Numbered from the stretch's first letter, positions 1 to 12,296 are shown. The stretch: DNA of 64,000 nt from Rhabdornis inornatus (GCA_013397075.1 VWZS01002239.1:634332-698331), one strand, 5' to 3'. The notes: generated by a model from the sequence alone, not told the origin. A program made the numbers and translations.

Positions 1-3000
1 GAGTACTGAAAAGTTTTCACTTCACATCGAATAATTAAGTTTCATCTGAAACAAAGTCTTGAACCACAATTCTTGGTATTATAATCACTAGGATATATAG
101 GCAATTTTGCACCCTTCTTTTCTTACTCTCTTGGGCTCAGTTAATTAATATTCATGTAAAACATAGCTACTCTAGCAGAGAGGATTGAAAAGAAACTATT
201 GCATAATAACAAATGTATTTGAAGGTAATTTATTCAGCTTCTTTGTATGGAAACAAGGATCAAATCCTGTTCAACACGAGGCAAAAGAGAGCCAGAATTT
301 GCTAAGTAAGTTGTACAATCACTAAAAGCAATTCTGCGGCATGGCTTCCTCAGTTAAGAGTTTTTTTCCTAGGAAACCTAGGCTGTAATAAATGGTATAG
401 TAAATCCATTTTTTAACCTTCATAGTGCCAGATTAAAGTCAACCTGAAAAATGTGTCCTCTGGCCTCCTGTAGCCATTGCAAAATCAGCATAAAATCCCT
501 TGATCCTGTCTGATTTGAAAGCAATGCACTTGTCAACCTACACCTGATCCAGGCACATCATATTTTCCCAGGTGAGTAGTGCAACAAAACACAGGTTGAC
601 TATTTAGTTATCACAGGTATTTCATATCTTGAAATCTTGAAATCCCAGAAATGCCCATGGAATAGTAAAAGGACTACCTATCCATCCTCAGAATTTTCTG
701 AAATGTTGAGACCCTCAAGACAACTGAAGATTGTCCTTATATTGTCAGTTATCCCTAGGGTATCAACAAGAAAAGTGACAATTCATACTGCTCTCTTTCA
801 ACAATATAGTCCTTCCTATTCCCCATGATAAAATACTAATGATACAGGATCCTTTTCACAAGAGATGCATTTAAAATTGGTTTACTTACGTTGTACCAAG
901 TGTTGAGCATGTTACCATCAACAATGCCTTTTTTAAAGGTTGTCTCAAGCTTAAACCTACATCTTATTGTAACCAGTTTTGTAAGTCAATGAGCACTGGA
1001 CAGAAAATGAAATCTCTATGTTCCTGAGAATATTATTTCAGCAATAGGTACTGCTTGCTAAAGATAACTTGAGCATCATCAATGGACATATATTATATAT
1101 ATAATGGACAGCACAGCTGCATCTGCAACATTACGGTATGTGCTTTTGAATATATAATGTAAAAAAGAGTAAAGCTGAGGACACCTATAATGCCCAGAAG
1201 TAATTTGTTTCATCTCTCAGCTGTCTTCCTAAAATATGTCTTAAATATCCTTAAATGTAATTTAAAACTCAAATGATGCAGAAATTTTTGCTGCAGCAAA
1301 CAGGTCAAAATCCAGTACACCAAGTTATCAATGGAAAGTAAAATTAAGTTTTTATTTACTAAGTGGGGCATTGTCAAGCCTTATCCTGAATTGTGACCTT
1401 TGTCAGATCTGTAGACACCGTAAGAAAAAGCTGCAAACCAAACTGAAGGACGACTTTTGTACACAGTCCCACTCTGTTTGTTCCAGGAAGTGAGAAACCT
1501 TAAAAAAACCTGTTGAATCAAGCTCAGAGTCTTGCTGAGGAAAGAAAAAAGTAATTAAAGATCAAATATGTTCCTTATTAAGAACCTAAGCTAGCTAGTG
1601 CTACTATGGAATATAATGTTCCTGAGAGTGGCATCTGCAGTACCACCTAAAGAAACAAAATTGCACTTTTTGTGCTGCTAAATAATTTCAAAGAAAGAAA
1701 ATTAGTTCCTCCACTAATCTTCTACCCCAGAAACACTTTTGAAATGTTATATATGATGTCAGTAATCTCCTAAACCAGCAGGAATTCAATGGCTGAATAT
1801 CTGTGACCTTTAGCTTTGAATCTTTTAATTATGCTTTTACATTTAGCTATTTATCAGATTTACATATTCCCCAATGTAAACTAAGACTCCTGGAGTTTTG
1901 CTGGGCCACTTAGAGTGAAGTACATTTTGTGACTGAGGTCTATCTGTCTTGGTTTATTTCACAGGCATATCCCACAGTAAGTCCTCTTGCTGGCTTAGCA
2001 ATTCTAGCAATAAGCAAAGAGGCATCTCTAAGCTTTAGACAGGATGAATCATATTGTGCCTTCTATATAAAAAGCCCCAAAACTTTGTAACACTAAAGAA
2101 ACATTGAGACCAGAAAGTTGGTGGCATTTCTCTCAAGTATGTTGAATGTGAAGCCTTGCATTAGACCAAGGGCAGTTTTCTGACTCTTCTCCTGATGGAA
2201 TAGTGGGGAGGGGAGGGGGAAAGACACTAGATGCAGCACTTCTTAGCTTGGAATGTGTAATTTTCTCTGTGCAGTGATGTCTTGACATAGACTACAGCAT
2301 GCAGATGATTACTGGCATGTATTTTACTGTTGTAACTCTCCAATGCTAATCCTCCACTCATGACAACATGGCTCACAGGAGTAGCCCTTCTTTTGGTTCT
2401 TAACACCCTCTGGTAGCTCTCCATAGCTGTGTGTGTGAAGGGGAAAGCAGTACTTCTCTGCTTTTCTGCTATTCTCTCTCCCTGCTCTTGTTCCAGAATC
2501 AGAGTGGCACTCCTGGTTATATCTTCACTCCGCCAGATGCTGCCCCATCAATGGCAATGTTTATCTGTGTCTTTGCTCCACTCTTCTTTCCATCCCTACT
2601 GTGTATTTCTTCTGTGAATGCATGAATGTGGGAAGGTGTTTTCTTGCTTCCTCCATCCCTGCTGTCCTTTACCTATGATCTTGCAGTTCCTCTTCTATCT
2701 ATGTAATGATAGAAGACATGAAAATTGAGGAGCCACTGCTTTGCCTTCCATGTCAAGGAAAGAGGTGTTCACATTAACTCTGCTGATTAATTTTGTTCCA
2801 AGTTTCTGGTCTTCAATTTTTCCATATTCCAATGGCGACAAAAGGATTATTGCCAAGATCGAGAGCTCTGTGCAAGTTCTCTTGCCCTCCTGCATCCAAA
2901 TGCATGGTGTAGTTTGGATGACCCTTGCCTTACTTTCATTTTTACTATTGATTTCTACTGTTTGGAAACTCACTTCAGCTACCTGGAAAATGGCATATTA

Positions 3001-3127
3001 AGCTGGATAAGAAATAGGAACGGAAGTGAGTTGGGGGGGATAAAGTTCAGGGGTACACTCTCATACTGCTCCTTGCCACCTATCCCCTCTGCTAATGGTT
3101 TATGTGCTCCTGACTTACTTGACCTGG
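1..3127. other. AT-rich DNA without recognisable gene
   Basis: No exon, RNA gene or transposon could be recognised here. Open frames are short and of random-looking composition. The only compositional mark is a G-rich stretch near 2,205-2,220 with three G-runs of four or five separated by single A residues. The segment from about 2,430 to 3,000 has slightly longer open frames on both strands, but they overlap each other in opposite frames and show no domain I recognise. Confidence 0.6.
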
Positions 3128-3646
3128 TACAAAAAACAAGACTGACCCTCACACTGAGACCTGGGGAACCCCCCCTGTGACACCACCAGCTCAATGTCAC
3201 TCCATTCAGCACCACTCTCTGGACCTGACCACCCAGACAGTTTTTAACCCAGTGAAGAGTGCACCTGTCCAAGCCATGGGCTGACAACTTCTCCAGGAGT
3301 ATGCTACAGGAGACAGTGTCAAAGGCTTTGCTGAAGTCCAGATGGAAACATCCACAGCCTTCCCTTCATCCACTAGTCAGGTTACCTGCTCATAAAAGAA
3401 AATCAGTTTGGTCAAGCACCTGACTTTCCAAAACCCATACTGGCTAGGCCTGACCTCCTGGTTGTCCTGTATATCCATGTGATCACACTCAAGATAATCT
3501 GTTCCATAAGCTTCTCTGACACCAACGGCATGCTGTCAGGCCTGTAACTTTCCACATCCTCCTTCAAACTCTTCTTGTAGATGTGCATCACATTGGCTAA
3601 CCTGCAGATGTCTGGGACCTTTCTGGTTAACCAGGATTGATGAAAA
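3128..3646 (-). mobile_element. CR1-type LINE, ORF2 reverse-transcriptase part (older, outer copy)
   Basis: Read on the minus strand this encodes decayed pieces of the CR1 ORF2 reverse transcriptase, the enzyme that copies LINE RNA into the genome. Seen: SWLTRKVPDICRLANV near 3,590-3,640, EDVESYRPDSMPLVSEKLMEQ near 3,500-3,560, and after frame shifts HGLDRCTLHWVKNCLGGQVQRV near 3,210-3,285. These line up in the usual CR1 order. The reading frame is broken several times, so the copy is dead. Its upstream continuation lies on the far side of a younger CR1 insertion, at 3,973-4,085. Family assignment rests on recalled CR1 protein patterns. Confidence 0.85.
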
Positions 3647-3972
3647 ATCATAGAATCATAGAATATACTGAGTTGGAAGGGACTCTTAAGGATCATTGAG
3701 TCCAACTCCTGGTCCTTCACAGGATACCTCAAGAATCACACCATGTGCTGAAGAGCATTGTCCAGACACTTCTTGAACTCTCGCAGGCTTGGTGCTGTGA
3801 CCACTTCACTGGGCAGCCTGTTTCTGTGCTCAACCACCTTCTGGATGAAAAACCTTTTCTTGATATCCAACCAAAACCTCCTCCAGCTCGGCTTCACGCT
3901 GTTTGCTCAAATTCTGTCACTGGCCATGAGAATGACGAGATCTGTACCTGCCCCTTCGCTTCCCCTTGTGAG
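3646..3972 (-). mobile_element. CR1-type LINE 3' end, inserted into an older CR1
   Basis: The segment opens with two copies of an 8-bp unit (aatcatag) and then a GTTGGAAGGGACTCTTAAGG block, which on the minus strand is the typical CR1 3' end with its short microsatellite tail. It continues with the recognisable antisense of the CR1 3' region (TTCTTGAACTCTCGCAGGC, CACTGGGCAGCCTGTTTC, and the stretch before GCTTCCCCTTGTGAGG). Length is about 330 bp, so it is 5'-truncated, as most avian CR1 copies are. It sits inside the reverse-transcriptase coding region of the flanking copy, in the same orientation. Confidence 0.88.
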
Positions 3973-4085
3973 GATGGAGAGGGGCTTGGTGAACTCTTCC
4001 ACCAGCATCTTCAGTACCACTTGGGTGAATCCTATCCAGCCCCATAGACTTACAAGTGTCTAAGGAGCAGGGTAGCTGCTGTGGC
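3973..4085 (-). mobile_element. Continuation of the outer CR1 reverse-transcriptase fragment
   Basis: Minus-strand translation gives TCKSMGLDRIHPSG and, one frame away, EEFTKPLSI, which match the N-terminal part of the CR1 reverse transcriptase just before the SWLT segment seen at 3,590-3,640. Removing the 3,646-3,972 insertion would make the two parts adjoin at the expected place. This is the older half of the nested pair. Its 5' end near 4,085 is approximate because a plus-strand CR1 tail begins a few bases later. Confidence 0.75.
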
Positions 4086-4094
4086 AGGGAAAGC

Positions 4095-4264
4095 TAGAAG
4101 GCTGAGGCAATTTTTCCTAGAAATGTTGTACAGTCTCTGACTCTGGAGATGTTTAAGATTTGGTTGGACAAGGCCTTGTTTTTCTAGACCTGTTGTGGGC
4201 AGGAACTTGGACTAGGTGATCTCCAGAGTCTCCTTCCAAGATAAATTATTCTGTGTTTCTGTGC
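4095..4264 (+). mobile_element. CR1-type LINE 3' terminal fragment
   Basis: A plus-strand CR1 tail: a stretch resembling the end of the ORF2 product (CTGGAGATGTTTAAGATTTG, then GGACAAGGCC), then GGACTAGGTGATCTCCAGAG, TCCTTCCAAG and the end repeat ATTCTGTGTTTCTGTG. It is heavily 5'-truncated. It lies opposite in orientation to the nested minus-strand CR1 pair immediately to its left, so the two tails form an inverted pair about 600 bp apart. Confidence 0.82.
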
Positions 4265-4358
4265 AGAAGGATATATTCATTTTCTAAATCCTTCCACACT
4301 GGTGATGAAAGGTATCTTGGGAACTTTCTATATGAAAGAGGTAAGAGAAATTTAATGA

Positions 4359-4390
4359 ATTATTATTATTGTTGTTGTTATTATTATAAT
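4359..4390. repeat. Trinucleotide simple repeat (ATT/GTT)n
   Basis: A short interrupted run of TTA and TTG triplets. On the minus strand it reads as a run of AAT codons, giving an artefactual poly-asparagine peptide that should not be taken for a protein. Confidence 0.9.
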
Positions 4391-4855
4391 TGCTGGTATT
4401 AATCTTGAATGAGAGGAAACTTCTGGTAAGTATAGAGAAAGCCGATGAGGGAATCCATTTGCAATGCAGCAACTTTGCGCAAATGCAAGCCTGTGTGCAG
4501 AAGCATAACAAAAAATATTATTGCAAAAATAACAATCTGACAGTAACATGCTGCTGCCAAACTGCCATTTCTCTCTATGAATTAATCTTTTATTTCCTCT
4601 CTGGATTTACGGTAGGTGGTGTATTGGGAATACCCTTATGATTGAATTGAGATCCTTTTAGTCTCATTCCTCATAGTACAACATAATAAACCCTTTTATT
4701 GCCCAAATTTCTTTAGTGTGTATATTATTAGGAATCATAGAATTTGTCTTATACCTGACTGCAGGAAATCAGTAAGAAGAAATGCCTTTTAAAAGTAAAT
4801 GGTCTGGTAGGATTTTCACACAACCAACCAATGAATATATTAAGTGCAGGCATAG

Positions 4856-4901
4856 TAAATAAATACATAAATACATACATAAATAAATAAAATAATAAAT
4901 A
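4856..4901. repeat. Tetranucleotide simple repeat (AAAT/CATA)n
   Basis: Imperfect repeats of AAAT and ACAT over about 45 bp in otherwise plain AT-rich DNA. Confidence 0.85.
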
Positions 4902-6079
4902 TTTTCGTTCCGTCGCTCTTGCCCTAAAACCAAAAATAACTGCACTTTCATTTTTATTTTCTTCCAAATATTGTCCTGGAATAACTCTTACTGCATTAGA
5001 AAAGCAATGATTAAGCTTTGCTTCTGACTGATAGGAAGAACTATTTGAATCAAACAGAAATGGGATCTTGGAAATACTCTGGAAAACAGCATGGCTTTTA
5101 TGCCAAGAAAAAGACTACTCTGTATTTTGAAAGAATACAAAGTATTTTCCTAGTATTTTACCCATTAAATATGGGGTGTTTTGAAAGGCAGAATCAGATC
5201 TGTGTACTCTTTGAGTTTCTCTAGAAGGTGTTAAAATTTTACTCCATGAGTGGGAGACTGTAGTAGCTGGACTTCTCAATTCTCTTCAATATTAAGTTTA
5301 TTAGTATATTAATTTTTCATGATATTATATTAGACTGCCAAAAATTTGGAGTATCTTTCTTTGTCCTACTTGCCATGCTTATTAAATGTATAACAGCTCT
5401 TTCCATTTACTAAACAAAATGAATGTTCCTTTCCTTTGTTCCCCTGCCCTCTGCCCCACAGAATTATTTTTGGCGTGTTTCGAACAGTTTAGAAAAAAAA
5501 AATCTCACTTACATATTCAGTAATCTTAATGAAATAATAATTTTAAAGAATCATGAAGATTAAATGCTTTCTTTAGTAACTAGCTTGAGTATTGCCAGGA
5601 ATTCAAGCACTTACAAATGATGACAAAGTACTTTTACATCTCTAAAAAGAAGTCTGTGTCTGAAAGGAAGTAAGAGAGCGGTGAGAGACACTCTTTGTTT
5701 TTGTCCCTGTGGCTTGTGAATTTTATCTGACTGGCTGAGATTTCCAGTAAAATTTAACAATGGAAATAAGCTGTGATACAGCTTCAGTAGGTGAAATTAC
5801 ATCTAGGATGACATTAAGCCTAAGTTTGAACTTATTCTTTGTAACAGAATAACACCAGAAACTGTAAAAAATTGCTGTCCCTAGAACATTTTTTTACTGT
5901 CCCAGCATTGCTTTCTTGATGTATCTCTGCCCCTGCAGAAATGCAAGAGACAATCTTGTGAATGGACTCTAACCAGCTGCAGTAGTGTTTAGCTTGAATG
6001 GTAATAGGTCTGTGCCAAGCCAGCACATGAGGACTGGGGGCAGCGTAAGGAGTGTTTCCACCAGCTGTTCATCTGAAAT
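4902..6079. other. AT-rich DNA, nothing recognised
   Basis: Only short random open frames are present. No coding signature, splice-flanked exon, RNA gene or transposon could be supported on either strand. Confidence 0.6.
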
Positions 6080-6866
6080 ATCTTGAGAGACAAGGTCAAT
6101 GAAGAAGGAAGGGGAGGAGATACTTCAGTTGCCAGAGCAGGGATTTCTCTTCAGCCTGTGGTGAAGACCATGGTGAAGCAGCTGTGCCCCTGCAGCCCAT
6201 GGAGGTCCATAGTGGAGCTGGCAGGTGTGTCCAAAGGAAGCTGTGGCTCTGTGGGAAGCCCTCAGTGGAGCAGATTTTCTGGCAGGACATGTGACCCCTT
6301 GGGGAACCCACACTAGGGAAATATATTCCTGAAGGACCACATGCTACAGAAGCGGCCCATAGTGTAGCAGTTCATGAAGAACTGCAGCCCATGGGAAGGA
6401 CTAATGTTGAAGAAGTTAACAGAAGCCTGTTTCCCATGGGAAGGACCTCATGTTGGAGCTGAGAAAGCAGTTCTCCTCCTGAGGCGGAAGCAGGGACAGA
6501 AAAAACATGCGATGAACTGACCATAACCCCATTCCCGGTACCCCTAACACTGCTGATGGGGAGAAGGCAGACAAACAGGAATAAAAGTTGAGTCTGAGAA
6601 CGAGAGGGGTGGGGGAAAAGTATTTTTAAGATTTGGATTTATTTCTCATTATTTTACTCCAATTTGGTTGGAAATAAATATAATTTATTTCGAGAAGTCC
6701 AATCTGTGTAGCCTGTGACAGTAATTGGTGAGTGATTTGTCCCTGCCCTTATCTCAACCCATGAGCCTTTCATTTGATAGTTTGTCTACCTCATCCTGCT
6801 GAGCAGGTTAGTGACAGAATGGCTTTAGTGGATGCCTGGCATCCAGCCAAGGTCAAATCATCAAAT
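6080..6866 (+). mobile_element. Avian endogenous-retrovirus LTR-like block (probably solo)
   Basis: This GC-richer block has a run of diverged short units of the type CTGCAGCCCATGG / CCCATGGGAAGGAC (6,200-6,450), then a T-rich stretch with TTATTTCTCATTATTTTACT, an AATAAA polyadenylation signal at 6,673-6,678, a GTGACAGTAATTGGTGAGTGAT segment, a CTTATCTCAACCCATGAGCC segment and an end near GGCATCCAGCCAAGGTCAA. I recognise this order from a common family of bird LTR repeats, so plus orientation is inferred. The exact ends and the retroviral class (ERVL-like suspected) cannot be fixed by eye. No retroviral coding sequence adjoins it. Confidence 0.65.
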
Positions 6867-8109
6867 CAGGTGTCTGTCAATTTCTGTCACAGACTTTAGT
6901 TCTATTTCCTTTTTTAAAATCTGAGTTTTCTGAGAAATTTCTTTAGTAAAATTCACTTTTCAAAGTGAGTTTCTCATTATTTTATAACAAAATTGCATTA
7001 TTAAATGAATTTCTACTTTGGTGTGAATACCGAGATTAAGCATTTTGCTTATTCAGCAACAAAAATCTCCCAATAGGCCTTAAAAGTGGATTATTTTCCT
7101 GTGAACACAGCTATCATGATATTCTCACTCAGTTGATTGGAAGAGCTCAGTGGCAAATGCAAAGGCATGCACATTACAGCATAGATAACATGTCATAGAC
7201 AGCTCAAGTCTATTAATTTCACATGCATATTGCCTCTTACCAGAGGCCTCCTTCAAAAAAAGAAATACACAGGGGTTCCCCACACTGAAATAAAACTTGT
7301 AACTTAAACCATTTGCAAATAGAATCTAATGCTGACATCTATAAAAGCTTCTCAGTAAAATAAATATTGTTCTGAAGGGCACCTTATTTAGATAGGTTGG
7401 AGGCTGGAGAGAGAAAAAAACAAAGTGAAGAATTAAATTGTGAGTGAACAGATAGCAGCAAAAGAAAGACTGTTTAAATGCATGCTACAGCACCTTTTCT
7501 TCCTCTTCAGTAATGTGAATGGTTTGTCATATGTGCCTGGGGAATATTCTTCTCTTTCTTTACTCTTAATTACTGCATTAATATACTTAAAATGTTTTGA
7601 GGTGAGGATGGGGGACCTGCTTGAAATTGTTTTCAAGAGGTCTTTTTATTCAGATGCTCCATTCTCTTCTAAGTTCCATCTTTCTTGCTCATGCTTCCTC
7701 TCCTCAATGTGTACTTTTGCTGAGCATGCAAAAGGCAGAGAATCTGTAGATTTATAGCACACTCAATTCTCAAGTAATGGGGATCGATATTCAGGACACA
7801 AGGTCTGCCCTACCCTGATAACTGTGAACCTTCCATCTATCACTGGACACCTCAGGGAAATGCACAAATCACAAAGCACAAATCCCCGCCTGGATTCTCC
7901 TCGATTTCTTGTTTAAGCCTAGCTGAGTACTCTATGTGACTCTTCCATTGCTGTTCTACTTCTTGGGACTTATTAGGAAATCAGGAGAAACAAAGCACAA
8001 AGGAGATTTTGTCTTCCTTCATTGAGTGTGGCAACACTTCAGCAGGCTTTGAGAAGGCTCAGTGGTTGGTTTGTTTCTTGTCTGTACCTCTTTGCAGAAA
8101 GCCAGCATT
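6867..8109. other. AT-rich DNA, nothing recognised
   Basis: No gene or named repeat seen. The longest frame (about 105 codons near 7,440-7,757) has no domain or compositional signature and overlaps an open frame on the other strand. Confidence 0.55.
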
Positions 8110-8445
8110 TTCAGTCATGACTTGTAGATACACAGTTGCCCACGGGAAGGTTTCCTGAGAACACGGGGCTTTCCCAAGGGCTGGCCTGAGAGCAGAGGTT
8201 TTCCCAGGAACAAAGGCACCTGCTACTGTTTACACAGTGTGTATTTTGAGAATGCTGTTGTTTATAATGAAAACATCTGTGCAAGAGGTGCTGCCCACTC
8301 CAATGGGCTGTATTCTGTCCCTGGAGTAGCATTCGAGTATATTTAAGGAGTGTGTGTTACAATACACTTGTCTCTCTCTCCTATCCCGAGAGGGGACCAT
8401 GTTGCTGTGTGTTCTTACGGCCGTTACAAGGGTTAATCCTTAACT
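8110..8445 (+). mobile_element. Possible LTR fragment with TATA-like box
   Basis: A locally GC-richer block contains GGAAGGTTTCCTGAGAACAC, CTTTCCCAAGGGCTGGCCTG and GAGGTTTTCCCAGGAAC, then a TATA-like TATATTTAAG at 8,338-8,347, an AATACA element and a pyrimidine-rich TTGTCTCTCTCTCCTATCCC. This U3-like, TATA, then R/U5-like order suggests an old retroviral LTR. No paired copy, primer-binding site or target duplication was found, so this stays a tentative call. Confidence 0.35.
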
Positions 8446-8843
8446 AGCAGCAACAATGACTAGGGTCAAAATGGTTAGCATACCCTAATGATCCAGGAAG
8501 TGGATTAATGTGTCCAAACTATCTTTTCGTCCCAAAGGCGAATTCCCAAACTAGTGAGAGATTCACTCTTGTAAGCCTCTGGGAATAGAAGTAAAGATTT
8601 TGAAAAGTTTAATATGTCTTCTTCTCATCTTCTTAAATTCTTGGAATTAAAACCCTATTTTTTTTTCCTTCTCTGAAATTTGAGAAAGATACATACAATA
8701 CACATGAGAAATTAATTCCTTGTACATTTGTTTTCTGGAAATGATGGACATAAGTCCAAAATATTTCAAACCTTTTTTCTTTCTCCTTCACTGTCGTTAA
8801 AATGTCTTTCATTTAATCTGCTTCTGTAACCTCAATGCAACTG

Positions 8844-9597
8844 TAGTGCAAGGTCTTGCACCTGGGTTGAGGCAACTCCCAATATCAATACCAGTTGAGA
8901 GATAAAGACATTAAAAGCAACCCTGCAGAGAAGGACACCAGGGTGCTGGTGGATGGAAAACATGGATATAAGCCAGCAATGTGCATGAACATGCAAAGCA
9001 CAGAAAGGGAGCCATAGGCCCAGAAAGGGCTGCATCCAAAACAGCATGTCAAGGGAGGTGGTTCTTCCCTGTATTGTGCTCTCATGAGTCCTCGCCTCGA
9101 GTATTGTATCCAGCTCAGAGGTCCTCAGTACAGGAAATCTATGGACCCATTGGAGTGGGTCCAAAGGAAGGCTACAAAAATGATCAGAGGAATGGAACAT
9201 TTTTCCTATGAGGACTGGTGGGAGTGTAGGGGTTTTCAGACTTGAGAAGATTCTGGCGAGACCTTACTCTAGCCTTCAAACATTTAAAGGGTGCATGTAA
9301 GAAAAATGCGGACAAGCATTTTAGCAGGTCCTACTGTGATATAAGGGGTAATGATTTTAAACTAAAAGAGGGTAGATTCAGCCTACACATAAGCAAGAAA
9401 TTTTTTACCATGAGGGTGGTGAAACACTGGAACAGGCTGTTCAGAGAGGTGTTAGATGCTCCATCCCTGGAAACATTTAAGGTCAGGTTGGATGGTCCTG
9501 TGAGCAACTTGGTCTAGTGAAATATGTCCCTGCTCATGCTAGGGGCATTGGACTAGAGGACCTTTAAAGGTTTTTTCCAACTGATCCTATGATCTTA
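8844..9597 (+). mobile_element. CR1-type LINE: end of ORF2 and 3' tail
   Basis: The longest CR1 piece here. It starts at AGTGCAAGGTCTTGCACCTGGG and runs through the 3' part of ORF2 to the tail ending GATCCTATGATC. The final frame (about 9,242-9,517) encodes a recognisable CR1 ORF2 C-terminus: HFSRSYCDIRGNDFKLKEGR, KKFFTMRVVKHWNRLFREV and LETFKVRLDGPVSNLV. Upstream parts are broken by frame changes, so no full enzyme can be made. The copy is 5'-truncated and lacks the reverse-transcriptase core. Confidence 0.9.
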
Positions 9598-11855
9598 AAT
9601 GCCAAGACAAAGAACCCTCACAAGAGCGTTGATTCATAAGACTAAGTACAGAGTACTGGGTCAAAACTCTTGACTAAAAGTAGTGAATATTAAACCTTCA
9701 TTTGTGGAAATAAAATTCTGATAGCTGTCTTAAATTCTGAATTCCAGTTTCCCAGACAGCACCTTTCCTGTCATAGCTTTTGTAAATATGCTTTCAGACT
9801 AGTGTCAGAAAAGTGCATGCAAAATCTGGGTTCATTCAAACATTCACAGATGCAGTGTCTAATAGGTTAAAAATTTAAATAATTTCAATACCTTATGTTA
9901 GTAGCCTATGTTTAAATATCTGATGCTACCAGGCTATGTGCAAATTCAAGTACTGTTCCCACCTGCATTATTTTGAATACATTCCATGTTTAATAGTCAT
10001 CCTTAGTAACTTTTTGTAGAATGCAGAATGTATCTTTTGATGGTCTAACTTTACTAATAAAAAAAACAAGCCTTATTCCATTTGGTTTTTGCAGAGACTG
10101 AGCTGTGTGAATAGGAAAGATGAAGAGAGAGGGGTTAGGTAAATAATTAACCTTTGAAAATAACTCTTGCTCTTGGAGTGTGCATATCAATATGATATAA
10201 TTACCACATTTTATTCACTGTTGGCTGATGATCACCATAGGTAATTTAAACAGTGAGCTCACATTTTCATAATGTACAAGCAGCAGGTTCTTTTAAACCC
10301 TTGCTGAGAAGAGGCCAACATATTTGTGTATCTACTTGAGATGCAACAATTGTGTTTAATTTTCCTGATTCTAGGGATTTTTTTTCCTCATTGATAAAGT
10401 CTTACATATTTTTTAAAAGTAATACTTTGACCTGAACTGAACTGACTAACCTCTGATCAGGTCAAATCTAGTCAGAATTGGAAGAAAATGTTATCTATCT
10501 TTTGGTAGAATCTTAGTGAAGTTTCCCAAAACATTAATTTGTTTGTATTATTGTTCAGCCTGGATCTGATTTTCTAGTCAGTTGCCCAGGCTGGTTTTTA
10601 AAGTAAATTCCTTTTGAATGAGTCTAGATAAAATCTGGTTGGATATGGGGCACAGTTCAGCAATCTAAGGGTGGAAGTTTGAAGACAACCACAGACAGTT
10701 TCAAATACAAATAGATGGAAATGTTCTGAAAAGACTTCATTTTCCCATTCAATTCAATTGCAAAGGCAGTTGATTAAGAAACATTTTTGTCATTAAGAAG
10801 CTGATGTCTGAGGAATTGGAGCTCCTCTACAGTATGTCAGGGCCTCTCAGAGTAGTAACTGGAACAGGGATTTTGTCTGCTTTTTCACAAGAGCAATTGA
10901 TCCACTCCACGTTAATTATGAGGAAGAATGGGAAAATAATTTTCAGGGTACAGAAATCCATTTCTATTCCCAAGTCATTTTGTCACAGACTGTAGTTCTA
11001 TAAGCCAATGGTATAATTTTCACTTCGGATTTTAATTACAGTCACGTTTCTTTAGAATCACCTCCAAGTGAATTAGAATTTTAAAAAATTGTCTTCATGC
11101 TGAGTCTTAACAAAAGAAATTGAGTTTATCTCACAGCCTTCCTCAGCATTGTCAGACTATTGAGCCTGTGAGCGTGGCAGTAATATGTGAGAAATGATCC
11201 AACAGCAGAATACTTTGGGTTTTATTGCCTACCAGTGGGCATTGGCATCATTCATTTGATTGACAAATAGTAGCAGCCCTTTCTCCATAAAAGCAGCAGT
11301 TTTTCTTTATTTATTTAGATTTGAAGCCAATACTCCAGTTTCATAATGTGTTAATGATTGCTTGTAATCAGTAAAGTAAATTTTGTGAATTTACTCTGAC
11401 AAGGATGAAATTATTAAGTGACTGGAATTTAAACCATTAATATGGGCAGGCCTAATTTTTTTCTTTTTGTCCTGAATATCATGTAAAACACAATGTACTG
11501 CTGCTTTTAAAAGCATAAAAATTGCATTTATGTGGGGGTGAAGAGATTAAATATAACTTAAAAATATGATAACTGGTCTCCAGTGAAGTCCCATTCATCT
11601 GCCCTGCACAGCTGATGATCCTTGTAGCTGCATTTTGCTTATTGCCTATAGGTCTCCATTCTGTTGTGAAATGTTAAAAAGTTCCTTTTTGTTAAATTTG
11701 GTGGCCATTAAGGGAGATTAAAAGTCTTTTTCATCTAAAAGTAGCATGGTTATCTGGTAATTATGCCGTGTCAAGCTGTCTTATTTTGGAACTTCCTGTA
11801 CAGTAGGGTCAAAAACCTGTGCTACCTATAGGATATGGAATGGATTTTTAGGTGT
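9598..11855. other. AT-rich DNA, nothing recognised
   Basis: No coding, RNA-gene or transposon signature could be supported. Composition is uniformly AT-rich with short A and T runs. Confidence 0.6.
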
Positions 11856-12262
11856 ACTTCTTTAGGCTGCCGTAATTTTCTTCATAGAGGATGGCATGAG
11901 GCTGTGTTTTGGATGTGAACTGGAAGCAGTGTTGATAATATGGAGGGATTTCTTAATTGCTGAGCAGGTCTTACAGAGAGCCGGAGCCTCTTGCTTTTTG
12001 TACTGCCATGATGGTGAGGAAATGGTGTGCATAGGAGACTGAGAAGAAACACAGCTGGGACAGGTGATCCAAGTGAGTGTGACGCTGTCCCAACATTGCT
12101 CCCTCCATGCTTTTTTCCTTGGCCTCACCCCCATGTGCCTTTTCCTGCTCTGCCTGGGGTTAGGGTTACCAAATGGTTACCAAAGGGATATTTCATACTA
12201 AATGAAATCATGCTGGGGAAGGAAGAAAGAAGGGTGGGGTGTTTGACAAATGTTTTGCCTTG
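11856..12262 (+). mobile_element. Truncated endogenous-retrovirus LTR (U3 part)
   Basis: Matches the recalled order of a widespread bird LTR family: GGCTGTGTTTTGGATGTGAACTGG, GTTGATAATATGGAGGGATTTC, TTGCTGAGCAGG, AAACACAGCTGGGACAGGTG, then ACCAAAGGGATATTTCATAC and GGGGAAGGAAGAAAGAAGG. In the family a TATA-containing stretch normally lies between the TCATGCT and GGGGAAG parts; here these are directly joined, so the core promoter seems deleted. A GGTTACCAAA unit is duplicated at about 12,163-12,185. The rest of the LTR is missing, and retroviral coding sequence begins about 40 bp further on. Confidence 0.6.
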
Positions 12263-12296
12263 CATTTTTTCAATACAAACAATCAAAAAAATGGCA

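Noticed and set aside
9242..9517. A 91-codon plus-strand frame taken as a host gene
   Set aside because: Its protein matches the C-terminal end of CR1 ORF2 and lies within a truncated CR1 copy.
12157..12172. Telomere-like GGGTTAGGGTTA
   Set aside because: Less than two hexamer units are present, inside an LTR fragment, so there is no interstitial telomere array.
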